A stretch of DNA of 64,000 nucleotides from Comamonadaceae bacterium (GTDB taxonomy: Bacteria > Pseudomonadota > Gammaproteobacteria > Burkholderiales > Burkholderiaceae_C): NCBI GenBank assembly GCA_947455465.1, contig CANGNS010000014.1, positions 38,683-102,682 of the forward strand, in the 5' to 3' direction. The position numbers and the translations under genes are program-made. The notes below the pieces were generated by a model that was given only the letters and a program-made list of their open reading frames with translations, was not told the DNA's origin and made no database searches. Of the stretch, positions 46,764 to 55,229 are shown in pieces (position 1 is the first letter of the stretch; the number at the start of each line of letters is the position of its first letter).

Positions 46764-47963
46764 ATGAACGTTATCCGCTTCCAAGATTTATGCATCCAGG
46801 GCAAAGTGGCCGGCACCCGGGTGTTCATCCGCGCCGATCTCAACGTGCCCCAGGACCCCCAAGGCCGCATCACCGAAGACACACGCATCCGCGCCAGCGT
46901 CCAATGCATACAGATGGCCCTGGAATCGGGCGCTGCGGTCATGGTCACCTCGCACCTGGGCCGCCCGACCGAGGGCACGCTGCGCCCCGAGGACTCCTTG
47001 GCGCCCGTGGCCCAGCGCCTCGCGGAGCTGCTCGGGCGCCCGGTGGCGCTGCGCAGCGACTGGACCGAGGGCGTAGCCGTGCGCCGGGGCGAGGTGGTGC
47101 TGCTGGAGAACTGCCGCGTGAACCCCGGCGAGAAGAAAAACGACCCCGCACTAGCGCGCAAGATGGCCGCGCTGTGCGATATTTTTGTGCATGACGCGTT
47201 TGGCACCGCCCACCGCGCCGAGGCCAGCACCTACGGCATCGCCGAGTTCGCCAAAATCGCCTGCGCCGGGCCCCTGCTGGCCGCTGAGATGGACGCCATC
47301 TCCAAAGCCTTGCTGGCACCGCGTCGCCCGTTGGTGGCCATCGTGGCCGGCTCCAAGGTCTCGACCAAGCTCACCATTCTCAAAAGCCTGTCGGCCAATG
47401 TGGACCAGCTCATTGTGGGCGGCGGCATTGCCAACACCTTTATGCTGGCCGCCGGCCTGAAGATCGGCAAAAGCCTGGCCGAGCCCGATTTGCTGGACGA
47501 GGCGCGTGCCGTCATCGCGGCCATGCGCGCGCGCGGCGCCGAGGTGCCCATCCCCACCGACGTGGTGACGGCCAAAGCCTTTGCTGCCGATGCGCCAGCG
47601 ACCATCAAAGCGGCCAGCGAGGTGCAAGACGACGACCTGATTCTGGACATCGGCCCCCAAACCGCCCAGGCCCTGGCCGCACAGCTGATGCGTGCCGGCA
47701 CCATCGTCTGGAACGGCCCCGTCGGCGTGTTTGAGTTTGCCGCGTTCGAGAACGGTACCAAAACCCTGGCCCAGGCCATTGCCCAGTCCAGCGCGTTTAG
47801 CATTGCCGGTGGCGGCGACACTTTGGCGGCCATTGCCAAATACGGCATCGCCGCGCAGGTGGGCTATATTTCCACCGGCGGCGGCGCGTTTTTGGAGGTG
47901 CTCGAGGGCAAGACCTTGCCCGCCTTTGAGATTTTGGCCCGGCGCGCGGCGGAGGCCAACTGA
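46764..47963 (+). CDS. pgk: phosphoglycerate kinase
   Basis: The 399-residue glycolytic enzyme starts at ATG 46764 (the frame is open much further upstream but without family support). The substrate signature [13 protein letters not shown], the SHLGRP block, [17 protein letters not shown] and the ATP-site [13 protein letters not shown] and [13 protein letters not shown] are complete. Length is typical. HiPIP follows after 114 bases; pyruvate kinase is not adjacent within the window. Confidence 0.96.
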   Translation: MNVIRFQDLCIQGKVAGTRVFIRADLNVPQDPQGRITEDTRIRASVQCIQMALESGAAVMVTSHLGRPTEGTLRPEDSLAPVAQRLAELLGRPVALRSDWTEGVAVRRGEVVLLENCRVNPGEKKNDPALARKMAALCDIFVHDAFGTAHRAEASTYGIAEFAKIACAGPLLAAEMDAISKALLAPRRPLVAIVAGSKVSTKLTILKSLSANVDQLIVGGGIANTFMLAAGLKIGKSLAEPDLLDEARAVIAAMRARGAEVPIPTDVVTAKAFAADAPATIKAASEVQDDDLILDIGPQTAQALAAQLMRAGTIVWNGPVGVFEFAAFENGTKTLAQAIAQSSAFSIAGGGDTLAAIAKYGIAAQVGYISTGGGAFLEVLEGKTLPAFEILARRAAEAN

Positions 47964-48077
47964 GCAAAGCCCTAGGGTATTGCGCCGCGCCTGCGGCAGG
48001 GCTGCGCACAACAGGGACAATGGCGCCAACGGTTTTTGTTTTTGGTATTTTTATTTAGCAACTTGAAGGAAATCAGC

Positions 48078-48383
48078 ATGTCAAATCGTCGCGAATTCGT
48101 GGTTCAACTCGGTGTTGGCGCTAGTGCCTTGGTCTCGGGGGCTGTTTTCGCCGCCGCGCCCATGGTGGCCGAGTCCGATGCCAATGCCGCCAGCCTGGGC
48201 TACAAGGCCGATGGCACCAAAGTCGACAAATCCAAATTCCCCAAATACGCTGCCGGCCAACAATGCGGTAGCTGCGCCTTGTTCCAAGGCAAAGCGGGCG
48301 ACGCAGCGGGCGGCTGCCCTCTGTTTGCGGGCAAACAAGTCGCCGCCCAAGGCTGGTGCAGCGCCTACGCCAAGAAGGCCTGA
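48078..48383 (+). CDS. high-potential iron-sulfur protein (HiPIP)
   Basis: The 101-residue protein carries a Tat-type signal (SNRREFVVQLGVGASALVSG). The four cluster ligands are C63, C66, C80 and C94 in the HiPIP spacing C-x2-C-x13-C-x13-C, with the invariant GYKAD-like stretch before. HiPIPs are periplasmic single-electron carriers for respiratory or photosynthetic chains. GGA ribosome site (AAGGAA) precedes ATG 48078. The coding end overlaps the probable start of the helicase in another frame. Confidence 0.92.
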   Translation: MSNRREFVVQLGVGASALVSGAVFAAAPMVAESDANAASLGYKADGTKVDKSKFPKYAAGQQCGSCALFQGKAGDAAGGCPLFAGKQVAAQGWCSAYAKKA

Positions 48384-48390
48384 TACGCCT

Positions 48391-49677
48391 TTCCTCGCTG
48401 CCCTGACGCCCGCACTGCGGGCCGCCGCCCAAGCCGCCGGCGTGGCCGAGCCCACCGCCGTGCAAAGCGCCTCGCTGCAGGCGGTTTTGGAGGGCCGCGA
48501 CCTGTGGGTCTGCGCGCCCACCGGGTCGGGCAAAACCCTGGCCTATGCGCTGCCTCTGCTGCAGCGCTTGCAAAGTCCGGCGCCCTTGGGCGCCCGGGGT
48601 GCGCATTGCGTGCGTGTGCTGGTGCTGGTGCCCACGCGCGAGCTGGCCCTGCAAGTTTTTGAGGTGCTGCGCGAACTCGCGCGTGACCTGCCGGTGCCCG
48701 TCAAGGTCAACACCGTGTTTGGCGGCGTTTCCTTGCAGGCCCAATTGCGGGCGCTGCGCGGCGGTACCGACATCATGGTTGCCACGCCCGGCCGCTTGCT
48801 GGACGTGATGGCCCGCCATGCCTTGCCCCTGGACCGGGTGCAAAGCCTGGTGCTCGACGAAGCCGATCGTCTGTTGGAGCACGGGTTTTCCGAGGAGGTG
48901 CAGGCCATCGTAGCCCGTGTGCCCCAGCCCGGGCAGCGCTTGTTTTTGTCCGCCACCTTCGCCCCTGCGCTGGACGCGCTGGCCAGCAGCCTGCTGCACC
49001 AGCCTTTGCGCGTCGAGCTCAGCGAGGCGCCCGCTTTGCAGGCCGATATTGCCCAATCGGCCTTTTTGGTCGACGCCGGCATGCGTACCCGTTTGCTGCG
49101 CCAGGTGCTTGCCCAACATGCGTGGAGCCGCACCTTGGTGTTTGTAGCCACCCAGTTTGCCGCCGAAATCGTGGCCGACAAGCTGCGCAAAACCGGCGTG
49201 CGCGCCGAGCCCTTGCATGGCCGTTTAAGCCAGGGCAAACGCAGCCAGGTGCTGGCCGACTTCAAAGCCGGGCGCATTGGCGTGGTGGTGGCAACCGATT
49301 TGGCGGCGCGCGGTATCGATATTGCCGAACTGCCGGCCGTCGTCAATTACGACCTGCCGCGTTCGGCCCAAGACTACACGCACCGCATCGGCCGCACGGC
49401 GCGGGCGGGGCTGGCGGGCGAGGCGGTCAGCCTGGTCACGCCAGCCATGCGGGCGCACTGGACGCTGATCAGCAAGCGCCACGGGCTGGACGTGGCTTTG
49501 GCCATAGCGCCCGGCTTCGAACCCGCGCCCGACGCCACCACGGTTGCGGCCTCTTTAGCGGCTCCTTTAGGCGCTGCGCCGGCCGACCCCCACGGCGGGC
49601 GCAAAGGCCTGCGCCCCAGCAAAAAAGACAAACTGCGCGCCGCTGCCGCTCTGGCAGCCGCCGCCCAAGCGGTCTAA
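48391..49677 (+). CDS. DEAD-box RNA helicase (start codon uncertain)
   Basis: Homology starts at about 48391 (FLAALTPALRAAAQAAGVAEPT), where an upstream aromatic and the Q motif (PTAVQ) are visible. The first conventional start after the HiPIP stop is GTG 48442, which would cut the family N-terminus; in-frame starts further up (TTG 48325, ATG 48211) lie inside the HiPIP gene. All helicase motifs are intact: APTGSGKT, PTRELALQ, TPGRLLD, DEAD (VLDEADRLL), SAT, then ATDLAARGIDI and HRIGRTAR. The tail is basic and Ala-rich. It probably acts in RNA remodelling or ribosome assembly; no closer paralogue is assigned. Confidence 0.85.
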   Translation, partial: FLAALTPALRAAAQAAGVAEPTAVQSASLQAVLEGRDLWVCAPTGSGKTLAYALPLLQRLQSPAPLGARGAHCVRVLVLVPTRELALQVFEVLRELARDLPVPVKVNTVFGGVSLQAQLRALRGGTDIMVATPGRLLDVMARHALPLDRVQSLVLDEADRLLEHGFSEEVQAIVARVPQPGQRLFLSATFAPALDALASSLLHQPLRVELSEAPALQADIAQSAFLVDAGMRTRLLRQVLAQHAWSRTLVFVATQFAAEIVADKLRKTGVRAEPLHGRLSQGKRSQVLADFKAGRIGVVVATDLAARGIDIAELPAVVNYDLPRSAQDYTHRIGRTARAGLAGEAVSLVTPAMRAHWTLISKRHGLDVALAIAPGFEPAPDATTVAASLAAPLGAAPADPHGGRKGLRPSKKDKLRAAAALAAAAQAV

Positions 49678-49696
49678 AGCCGCCATAGGGGATGCA

Positions 49697-50029
49697 GTGA
49701 GCGAGGACAGCCAGCTTTTTATCCCGTCCAGTTTTGTGGATGTGTACGTTCCGCCGGGCAAACAGCGGCCCACCCTGGGGCGCGCCGAACTGGCGGCCCG
49801 CTACGAGCTGTGCGAAGACATGGCCCAGATGCTGTCCACCCACGCCAGCGAGATGCAGCTGCGCAGCGATGCCCCATCGGGCCAGGTGCTGGAGCAATGC
49901 CTGCAAGGCCTGAGCGGCCCCGAGGCGCCGGTGGCGCCCGACGAGGCGCGCTGGGTCGTCTCCCGCCTGGCCGAACTGTTGCAGTGGCCGCCGCCCCCGT
50001 GGCAGCCGGCGCAGTTGGCGCCGGAGTAA
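49697..50029 (+). CDS. conserved hypothetical protein preceding the DUF3108 gene
   Basis: The 110-residue protein starts at GTG 49697; the only nearby ATG (49692) is out of frame and hits a stop at once. It opens MSEDSQLFIPSSFVDVYVPP and is helical afterwards, with ELAARYELCEDMAQML in the middle and a Pro/Trp-rich end. No nucleotide-binding motif, signal or membrane segment is seen. It ends 6 bases before the DUF3108 gene and is probably cotranscribed. Function unknown. Confidence 0.7.
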   Translation: MSEDSQLFIPSSFVDVYVPPGKQRPTLGRAELAARYELCEDMAQMLSTHASEMQLRSDAPSGQVLEQCLQGLSGPEAPVAPDEARWVVSRLAELLQWPPPPWQPAQLAPE

Positions 50030-50035
50030 AGCGCA

Positions 50036-51163
50036 ATGACATCGCGCGTGGGGCGCTACGGGTGGGCCGTTGCCGCCTGTGTGTTGCTGGTGGTCTTTTT
50101 GCACGCGCTGGGTTTGCACGTGCTCGGGCGCATGCTGCCCGGCTCTGGGGCGGCGCCCGAGGCCGGCGAGGTCCATCAGGCCTTCATCACCCGCAGCCTG
50201 CAGTTGGGCGCCGCGCCATCGGGGGCGACGCCCCAGGCTGCGCAGCCTGCACCCAAGACGCCCAATAGCGCGCCCGCGCCCAGCATTCCCAGCTTTCAGC
50301 GACCAGCGGCCCCCAGCAGCCCGTCGGCAAGCCCACTGTCCAGCCCTCCGTCCAGCCCATCCGCGTCGGCTGTGGTACCGGCCTCGGCTCCCGTACCGGC
50401 CTTGCCCGAGCCAAGCCCCCCTGCCAGCACAAGCGCCGCGTCTGCCCCCGCGCCGCCCGCAGCCGACGCTGGTGCTGGTGCCACAGCAGGCACCAGCGGC
50501 GTGAGCCCGCTGCCGGTGTACAGCTACCTGGTTCCGGCCTCCACGCGCCTGAAATACGATGTTTCGGGCACCATCAGCGGCTTCAAATACTACGTCGGGG
50601 GCGAACTGTTGTGGCTGCAAGACGGCAGCAGTTACACGGCGCGCCTGGGCATCCGGCATTTCTTGCTCGGCTCGCGGGTGCAGACCAGCAAGGGCTTGCT
50701 GACGGCCCAGGGCCTGGAGCCCAAGCGCTTTAGCGACAAAGTGCGCAGCGAAGTGGCGGCGCATTTCGAGCGCGACAAAGGCAAGATCAGCTTTAGCGCC
50801 AACACGCCGGATGTGGCCCTGCTGCCCATGGCGCAAGACCAGCTCAGCGTGTTCATCCAATTGGCATCGATATGGGCGGCCCAGGGGCAGCGTCCGGCGC
50901 CGGGCAGCCAGATCGCGTTCCAGGCGGTGGGGGCACGCACCGCAGAGCAATGGGCTTTTATGGTGGGCGAGCCTGAGACGCTGCGCATCGACGACAAGCC
51001 CTGGCCGGCGCACAAGCTCACGCGCGAACGCAGCGGCGACTTTGACACCCGCGTGGAGCTGTGGCTGGCCCCGGCGCTGGACTACCTGCCCGTGCGCATC
51101 CGCCTCACCCAAAGCAACGGCGACGAGGTCGACATGGTTTGGAGCAGTACCGAAAAACCCTGA
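50036..51163 (+). CDS. DUF3108 domain-containing membrane-anchored protein
   Basis: The 375-residue protein has one N-terminal membrane helix (about residues 10-32) and a long Pro/Ser/Ala linker (about 50-160). The DUF3108 domain runs from about 165 to the end (STRLKYDVSGTISGFKYYVGGELLW ... RLTQSNGDEVDMVW, quoted only in part). The fold is expected in the periplasm. Function of DUF3108 is not established. It lies in a short operon after the 110-residue protein. Confidence 0.85.
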   Translation: MTSRVGRYGWAVAACVLLVVFLHALGLHVLGRMLPGSGAAPEAGEVHQAFITRSLQLGAAPSGATPQAAQPAPKTPNSAPAPSIPSFQRPAAPSSPSASPLSSPPSSPSASAVVPASAPVPALPEPSPPASTSAASAPAPPAADAGAGATAGTSGVSPLPVYSYLVPASTRLKYDVSGTISGFKYYVGGELLWLQDGSSYTARLGIRHFLLGSRVQTSKGLLTAQGLEPKRFSDKVRSEVAAHFERDKGKISFSANTPDVALLPMAQDQLSVFIQLASIWAAQGQRPAPGSQIAFQAVGARTAEQWAFMVGEPETLRIDDKPWPAHKLTRERSGDFDTRVELWLAPALDYLPVRIRLTQSNGDEVDMVWSSTEKP

Positions 51164-51237
51164 TATGGCCCTGCCCGGGGGGGGTCTGGCTGCATTTCCT
51201 GTTACGCTTGGCCCACCCATTTTTCTTGCCGCCTCGT

Positions 51238-51579
51238 ATGAACACGCTTTACGACTCCGACTCCTTTACCGTGACCCATATGCTCGCCAATGGCCAGATG
51301 CCCGAGGAGGGCACCGTCGTCTTCTCCGCAGGCGGCAACACCACGTTGAGCGACGTCAAGACGGCGCAGCACCCCCAAGGCGTGCCCATGCTGGCGCGCC
51401 ATGGGTTTGAAATCGTGGACAAGCGCTCGGGCAAAGAGGTCTACCTCGATGGCTCTTGGGCCGAGTTGTTCCAGCAGCACATCGCCGCCTGGCAGGTCAA
51501 TATGCCCACCCAGGAAGAGGTCGAAGAAACCCTGGAGCAGTACGCGGGGCTGGCGCAAAACCCAGTCCTGGTGCATTAG
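51238..51579 (+). CDS. DUF3567 domain-containing protein
   Basis: The 113-residue protein starts at ATG 51238 with MNTLYDSDSFTVTHML. The conserved end GFEIVDKRSGKEVYLDG...EEVEETLEQYAGLAQNPVLVH marks DUF3567, a small family largely limited to Betaproteobacteria. No motif suggests a function. A G8 run (51177-51184) lies in the gap between the DUF3108 stop and this gene. Confidence 0.85.
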   Translation: MNTLYDSDSFTVTHMLANGQMPEEGTVVFSAGGNTTLSDVKTAQHPQGVPMLARHGFEIVDKRSGKEVYLDGSWAELFQQHIAAWQVNMPTQEEVEETLEQYAGLAQNPVLVH

Positions 51580-51633
51580 CCCCGCCGGCCTTGTGCAGGC
51601 CCGCCCACTTTTTCACTAGAAATTTAAAGCACC

Positions 51634-52665
51634 ATGGACAGCCTGGATCTGCGGGTGCTTGCCGATGCACTGGCCTGGTACCGCGCCGGCCATGCCCTCA
51701 CCTTGGTCACCGTGGTGCAAACCTGGGGCAGCGCCCCGCGCCCGCCTGGCGCTTTGCTGGCGGTGCGTGACGACGGGCGGGTTAGCGGCTCGGTCTCGGG
51801 CGGTTGCGTGGAAGAGGACCTGATCGCCCGCACCAAAGCCGCTTTTGGCGCGCTGGCCGCCTCGACCGTGCCCAGCGGCGCAGCGCCCGCTTTGCCTAGC
51901 GAAATCGTGTACGGCGTTAGCAAGGAAGAGGCCACGCGCTTTGGCCTGCCCTGCGGCGGCACCTTGCGTTTGGTGCACGAACCCCTGCGCGATGCTGGCT
52001 GGATCGAAGGCATTTTGGAGCGTACCGGCAAGCATCAACTGGTCACCCGCAGTTTGGAGATGGCCAGCGGCGCGGTGACGCTGTCCGGGGCGCAGCGCGG
52101 CCAGTCGCTGGTGTATGACGGCACGGTTTTGCAGACGGTTTTCGGTCCTCAATGGCGGCTTGTATTGATCGGCGCGGGCCAGTTGTCGCAGGCGGTGGCG
52201 CAGATTGCCGCTCTGTTGGACTTTGAAGTACTTGTGTGTGACCCGCGCGAGGAATACGCGGCCGGCTTGCATATGGACGGCGTGCAGCGCGTCCTGGGCA
52301 TGCCCGACGACGTGGTGCGCGCGCTGCTGCCCGACCCGCACACCGCCATCGTGGCCCTCACCCACGACCCCAAGCTGGACGATATGGCGCTGTTAGAGGC
52401 GCTCAAATCAGAGGCTTTTTATGTCGGCGCGCTGGGCTCGGCGCGAACGCAGGCGACGCGCAAACAGCGCCTGGCCGAACACTTTGACATGACGCAGGCC
52501 GAACTGGCGCGTTTGCACGGCCCGGTTGGCCTGCGCCTGGGCGCCAAAACGCCGGCCGAGATCGCTGTCTCCATCCTGGCCGAAATCGTGCAGGTCAAGA
52601 ATGCGCAGGGTGTGCATGCCCACAGCGCATCGTCGTGCGCAGCGCCGGGCGTGGCCGCTGGTTAA
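51634..52665 (+). CDS. XdhC/CoxI family protein
   Basis: The 343-residue protein belongs to the XdhC/CoxI chaperones that insert the molybdenum cofactor into xanthine-dehydrogenase-type enzymes. The N-terminal XdhC domain has VVQTWGSAPRPPGALLAV and SVSGGCVEEDL with the conserved Cys; the C-terminal Rossmann domain has GAGQLSQAVAQIAALL and ALTHDPKLDD. No molybdoenzyme is near, so the client is unknown. It converges with psd with a 14-base gap. Confidence 0.9.
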   Translation: MDSLDLRVLADALAWYRAGHALTLVTVVQTWGSAPRPPGALLAVRDDGRVSGSVSGGCVEEDLIARTKAAFGALAASTVPSGAAPALPSEIVYGVSKEEATRFGLPCGGTLRLVHEPLRDAGWIEGILERTGKHQLVTRSLEMASGAVTLSGAQRGQSLVYDGTVLQTVFGPQWRLVLIGAGQLSQAVAQIAALLDFEVLVCDPREEYAAGLHMDGVQRVLGMPDDVVRALLPDPHTAIVALTHDPKLDDMALLEALKSEAFYVGALGSARTQATRKQRLAEHFDMTQAELARLHGPVGLRLGAKTPAEIAVSILAEIVQVKNAQGVHAHSASSCAAPGVAAG

Positions 52666-52679
52666 AACGCGGCTGCTTA

Positions 52680-53534
52680 CTAGGCGCCTGCCATCACCTG
52701 GCCCATGCGCACAGGCCCGCCCGCTTGCCACTGCGGGTTCCAGGCCGGATCGGCCGGTGGCAAGAGCAGCACCACGGTCGAGCCTAGCAAAAAGCGCCCC
52801 ATTTCTTCGCCCTGGGCTAGGCGTATTTGGCCCGCTGGGTAGTCGTGGCGGCTGATGGCCGCTAGGCGCGGCGGGTTGACTACGCCGTGCCAGACCGTGG
52901 CCATGCTGCCCACAATGGTGGCGCCCACCAAGACCATGACCAAGGGGCCGTGGTCGGTGTCAAACACGCAGACCACGCGCTCGTTGCGGGCAAACAGCCC
53001 GGGTACGCCGCGCGCGGTGGTCGGGTTGACCGAGAATAAATCGCCGGGCACATACACCATCTGGCGCAAGGTGCCCGCGCAGGGCATGTGGATGCGGTGG
53101 TAGTCGCGCGGGCTCAGGTACAGGGTGGCAAAGCTGCCCGATGCAAACTGCGCGGCCAGCGCCGCATCGCCCCCGAGCAGGGCCTGGGCGCTGTAGTGGT
53201 GGCCCTTGGCCTGGAAAATCTGCCCTTGCGCTATTGCGCCGAACTGGCTGATCGCGCCGTCCACCGGGCACAGCCACCGGGCGCGGTCCAACGGCCGGGC
53301 ATCGGGGCGCAGGGCGCGGGTGAAAAAGCTGTTAAAGCTGTCGTAGGCGGCGATATCGCTGTCGGCCGCCTCGGCCATGTCCACCTGGTATTTGCCGACA
53401 AACCAGGCAATTAAACGGGTGGTGGCGCGGCCCCAGCGCCGGGTGGCAACCCAGCCGCCAAAGGCCGTCAGTGCCTGTTTGGGCAGCAGGTACTGGGGCC
53501 AGACCGCGATGCGCGCTGCGAAACGGTCTGACAT
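52680..53534 (-). CDS. psd: phosphatidylserine decarboxylase proenzyme
   Basis: The 284-residue membrane-bound enzyme makes phosphatidylethanolamine. Self-cleavage gives a pyruvoyl group at S252 in the LGST motif (RFLLGSTVVLLL). The autocatalytic Asp (D92, CPVDGAISQ) and His (H149, YHRIHMPCAGTL) are present at E. coli-like spacing. The start MSDRFAAR at 53534 is chosen over an extended frame because the family begins here. Divergent from the GcvA-like regulator, 110 bases apart. Confidence 0.95.
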   Translation of the reverse strand: MSDRFAARIAVWPQYLLPKQALTAFGGWVATRRWGRATTRLIAWFVGKYQVDMAEAADSDIAAYDSFNSFFTRALRPDARPLDRARWLCPVDGAISQFGAIAQGQIFQAKGHHYSAQALLGGDAALAAQFASGSFATLYLSPRDYHRIHMPCAGTLRQMVYVPGDLFSVNPTTARGVPGLFARNERVVCVFDTDHGPLVMVLVGATIVGSMATVWHGVVNPPRLAAISRHDYPAGQIRLAQGEEMGRFLLGSTVVLLLPPADPAWNPQWQAGGPVRMGQVMAGA

Positions 53535-53631
53535 GGCCCCTCCCGGTTGCGTGAAAATAGCGCCAGAATCCAACGCCAACTTGAGCGGCAAGGGGCACCA
53601 AACCAAGGCCCCTGGCGCGAAGCGGGCGATT

Positions 53632-53646
53632 ATAGTGAGCCACTAT
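53632..53646. promoter_or_regulatory. 15-bp dyad at the start of the GcvA-like regulator
   Basis: ATAGTG and CACTAT flank a 3-base centre (AGC); the right arm overlaps the ATG at 53645. TATAGT here could also be a -10 for a near-leaderless transcript. Autoregulatory binding by the LysR-type protein is possible. Confidence 0.4.
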
Positions 53647-54532
53647 GAGCACCACACGCATTCCTCCGATCCAGTGCCTCCTGACTTTCGAGGCGCTGGC
53701 GCGGCTGCGCAGCGTCACCCAGGCCTCCGAGGAGTTGTGCGTCACACCCAGCGCCGTCAGCCACCGGGTGCGCCAGTTGGAGCAAATCATCGGCACCAAA
53801 CTCTTTGGCCGGGCCGATTTTTCGCTGACCACCGAGGGCAGCGAATACCTGGCCCATGTGCGCGAGGGCTTGTCGACCCTGCAAAAATTCCCCAGCTCCA
53901 GCGCCGCGCCAGGCAAACGCAAACTGCGCCTGGCGCTGACGCCGACCTTTGCGCGCTCCATCGTCATCCCGCGCTTGCGTGAATTTACCGAGGCCTACCC
54001 GGAAATCGACCTGACCATGCAGGTCACCATTCCGTTATTGGACGTGGTGGCCGAGGACGCCGACCTGACCGTGCGCTTTGGCCCCGGGCGATATGCCGAT
54101 CTGGAATATGTGTGCCTGACCAAAGATGTGGTCACCCCGCTGGCCTCGCCCACGTTTGTGCGCGAGCACGGCCCTTTCGAAACGGCCCAGGACCTGGCGA
54201 CCCAGCCTCTGCTGCGCAGCCCGTTGGAGCCCTGGCGCACCTGGTTTGCCGCCCACCACCTGGACTGGCCTGAGCCGGTGGACGGCTCGCAGTTCAATGA
54301 CATCGGCCTGATGTGCGACGGCGCCGCTGCTGGCATGGGCATCGCGCTGGTGCGCCTCAAGCTGGGCGCGCCCTGGCTGGAGAACGGCTCGCTGGTGCGC
54401 CTGGGCAGCAGCCCGGTGTTCACCGACAACGTACCCAGCCCGCACGCGCATTACCTCTGCTGGCGCACCGGCATCATGGACCGCTGGGAATGCGCCGCCT
54501 TTGCCGAGTGGCTCAAGCAAGTCCTCGCCTAA
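53645..54532 (+). CDS. LysR-type transcriptional regulator, GcvA-like
   Basis: The 295-residue protein has an N-terminal winged HTH (about 8-65: LLTFEALARLRSVTQASEEL, VTPSAVSHRVRQLE, LFGRADFSLTTEG) and an effector domain (about 95-290). The features IPRLREFTEAYPEIDL, DLTVRFGPGRYADLEY, and the MGIALVRLKLGAPWLENGSLV block place it near GcvA/AmpR-type regulators. It is divergent from psd and directly upstream of the fimbrial cluster, so either could be its target; this is inference. A dyad overlaps its start. Confidence 0.9.
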   Translation: MSTTRIPPIQCLLTFEALARLRSVTQASEELCVTPSAVSHRVRQLEQIIGTKLFGRADFSLTTEGSEYLAHVREGLSTLQKFPSSSAAPGKRKLRLALTPTFARSIVIPRLREFTEAYPEIDLTMQVTIPLLDVVAEDADLTVRFGPGRYADLEYVCLTKDVVTPLASPTFVREHGPFETAQDLATQPLLRSPLEPWRTWFAAHHLDWPEPVDGSQFNDIGLMCDGAAAGMGIALVRLKLGAPWLENGSLVRLGSSPVFTDNVPSPHAHYLCWRTGIMDRWECAAFAEWLKQVLA

Positions 54533-54663
54533 GCCAGCGCACCGCGCCTGCACCAGCGGGCCCGCGCTGCCAACTGTCGAAAATCTGACGATTTTTCCGT
54601 TGTCGCCAGGCGGCTTGCGGGGCGCGTGCCTGTGGCGCTGCGCGACAGGCCCAAAGGCATGAA

Positions 54664-54718
54664 TTTTGCTTTTTTGTGAATATTACGAATTTCGCAATAT
54701 TCAACAAATTTAGCAAAA
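54664..54718. promoter_or_regulatory. large dyad symmetry directly before the fimbrial cluster
   Basis: The inner part (54677-54703) is 27 bases with one mismatched pair: TGAATATT, CGAA, a central T, TTCG, AATATTCA. Outer arms TTTTGCT (54664-54670) and AGCAAAA (54712-54718) are nearly concentric. The symmetry ends at the base before ATG 54719, leaving no Shine-Dalgarno. It looks like a regulator operator or an mRNA structure covering the start. Confidence 0.6.
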
Positions 54719-55078
54719 ATGAAAACTTCCCTTTTTTCTTGGCAATCCAGACCCCAGACAAGGCGCGCCGGTATCCAGCGCAGCCAACTACATGCCGCCG
54801 CGCTCGGGCTAGTGCTGTGCCTGATGGCGGGCGCCTCGGCTGCGCAGGCGCAAAGCGTGGTGCTTGTGCTGGTGGGCACCATCAGTGCCCCGACTTGCCC
54901 ATTTGCTGCCGCAGCACTCCCGGCCAAACCGGGCACCGCAACGCCGCCCGTAACCGTTTGTCAGCGCACCCCCATGGCCGCCGCACCAACGGACACGCCC
55001 GCGTTGGCCCAGGTCAGCGAGGCGGCGCTGCCGGGCAAGCCAGCGCAAAAGCGCGTCGTGACCGTGGTGTATTGGTAG
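54719..55078 (+). CDS. miniature pilin-like secreted protein at the head of the fimbrial cluster
   Basis: The 119-residue protein has a signal peptide ending near AAQAQ. The mature start QSVVLVLVGTISAPTCPF resembles the N-terminal donor strand and first Cys of type 1 pilins, and the C-terminus KRVVTVVYW resembles the last pilin strand. Between them lie only about 60 Ala/Pro-rich residues with a second Cys (VTVCQR). A normal pilin needs about 150 mature residues, so this is either a decayed pilin or a small accessory subunit. It has no Shine-Dalgarno and sits against a large dyad. Expression is uncertain. Confidence 0.6.
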   Translation: MKTSLFSWQSRPQTRRAGIQRSQLHAAALGLVLCLMAGASAAQAQSVVLVLVGTISAPTCPFAAAALPAKPGTATPPVTVCQRTPMAAAPTDTPALAQVSEAALPGKPAQKRVVTVVYW

Positions 55079-55229
55079 CAGCGCAGGCCGGGCAAGGGCT
55101 GGCAACCGACTAATTTTCCAAATTAAAATAAATTGCCAATAAAATAATCAAACCGGAAATACCAATAGACACGCGGCGCGGTTTTTTCGGGTGACCAAAT
55201 CTATTGACGTTTATTTATGGGAGAAATGT
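55079..55229 (+). promoter_or_regulatory. AT-rich leader of the major pilin gene
   Basis: This 151-base gap is AT-rich from about 55110 on. A TTGACG at 55204-55209 would place its -10 on the start codon and is therefore not a convincing promoter for the pilin. TTGCCA (55132-55137) with GAAATA 17 bases later is a weak alternative. A TGGGAG ribosome site precedes ATG 55230. Individual elements cannot be fixed. Confidence 0.35.

Noticed and set aside
51177..51184. G8 run between the DUF3108 and DUF3567 genes as a phase-variation site
   Set aside because: It is in a gap with no identified promoter, and neither neighbour is a surface or switching candidate.
49469..51220. 583-codon open frame on the minus strand
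   Set aside because: It spans three real plus-strand genes and their gaps. Its Arg/Gly-rich composition and lack of motifs mark it as a shadow frame.
54664..54718. Invertible promoter element (fim-type switch)
   Set aside because: The symmetric arms are too close together to enclose a promoter and no tyrosine recombinase gene is in the window.
55204..55209. TTGACG as the -35 box of the pilin promoter
   Set aside because: With normal spacing the -10 would fall on the pilin start codon, leaving no leader.
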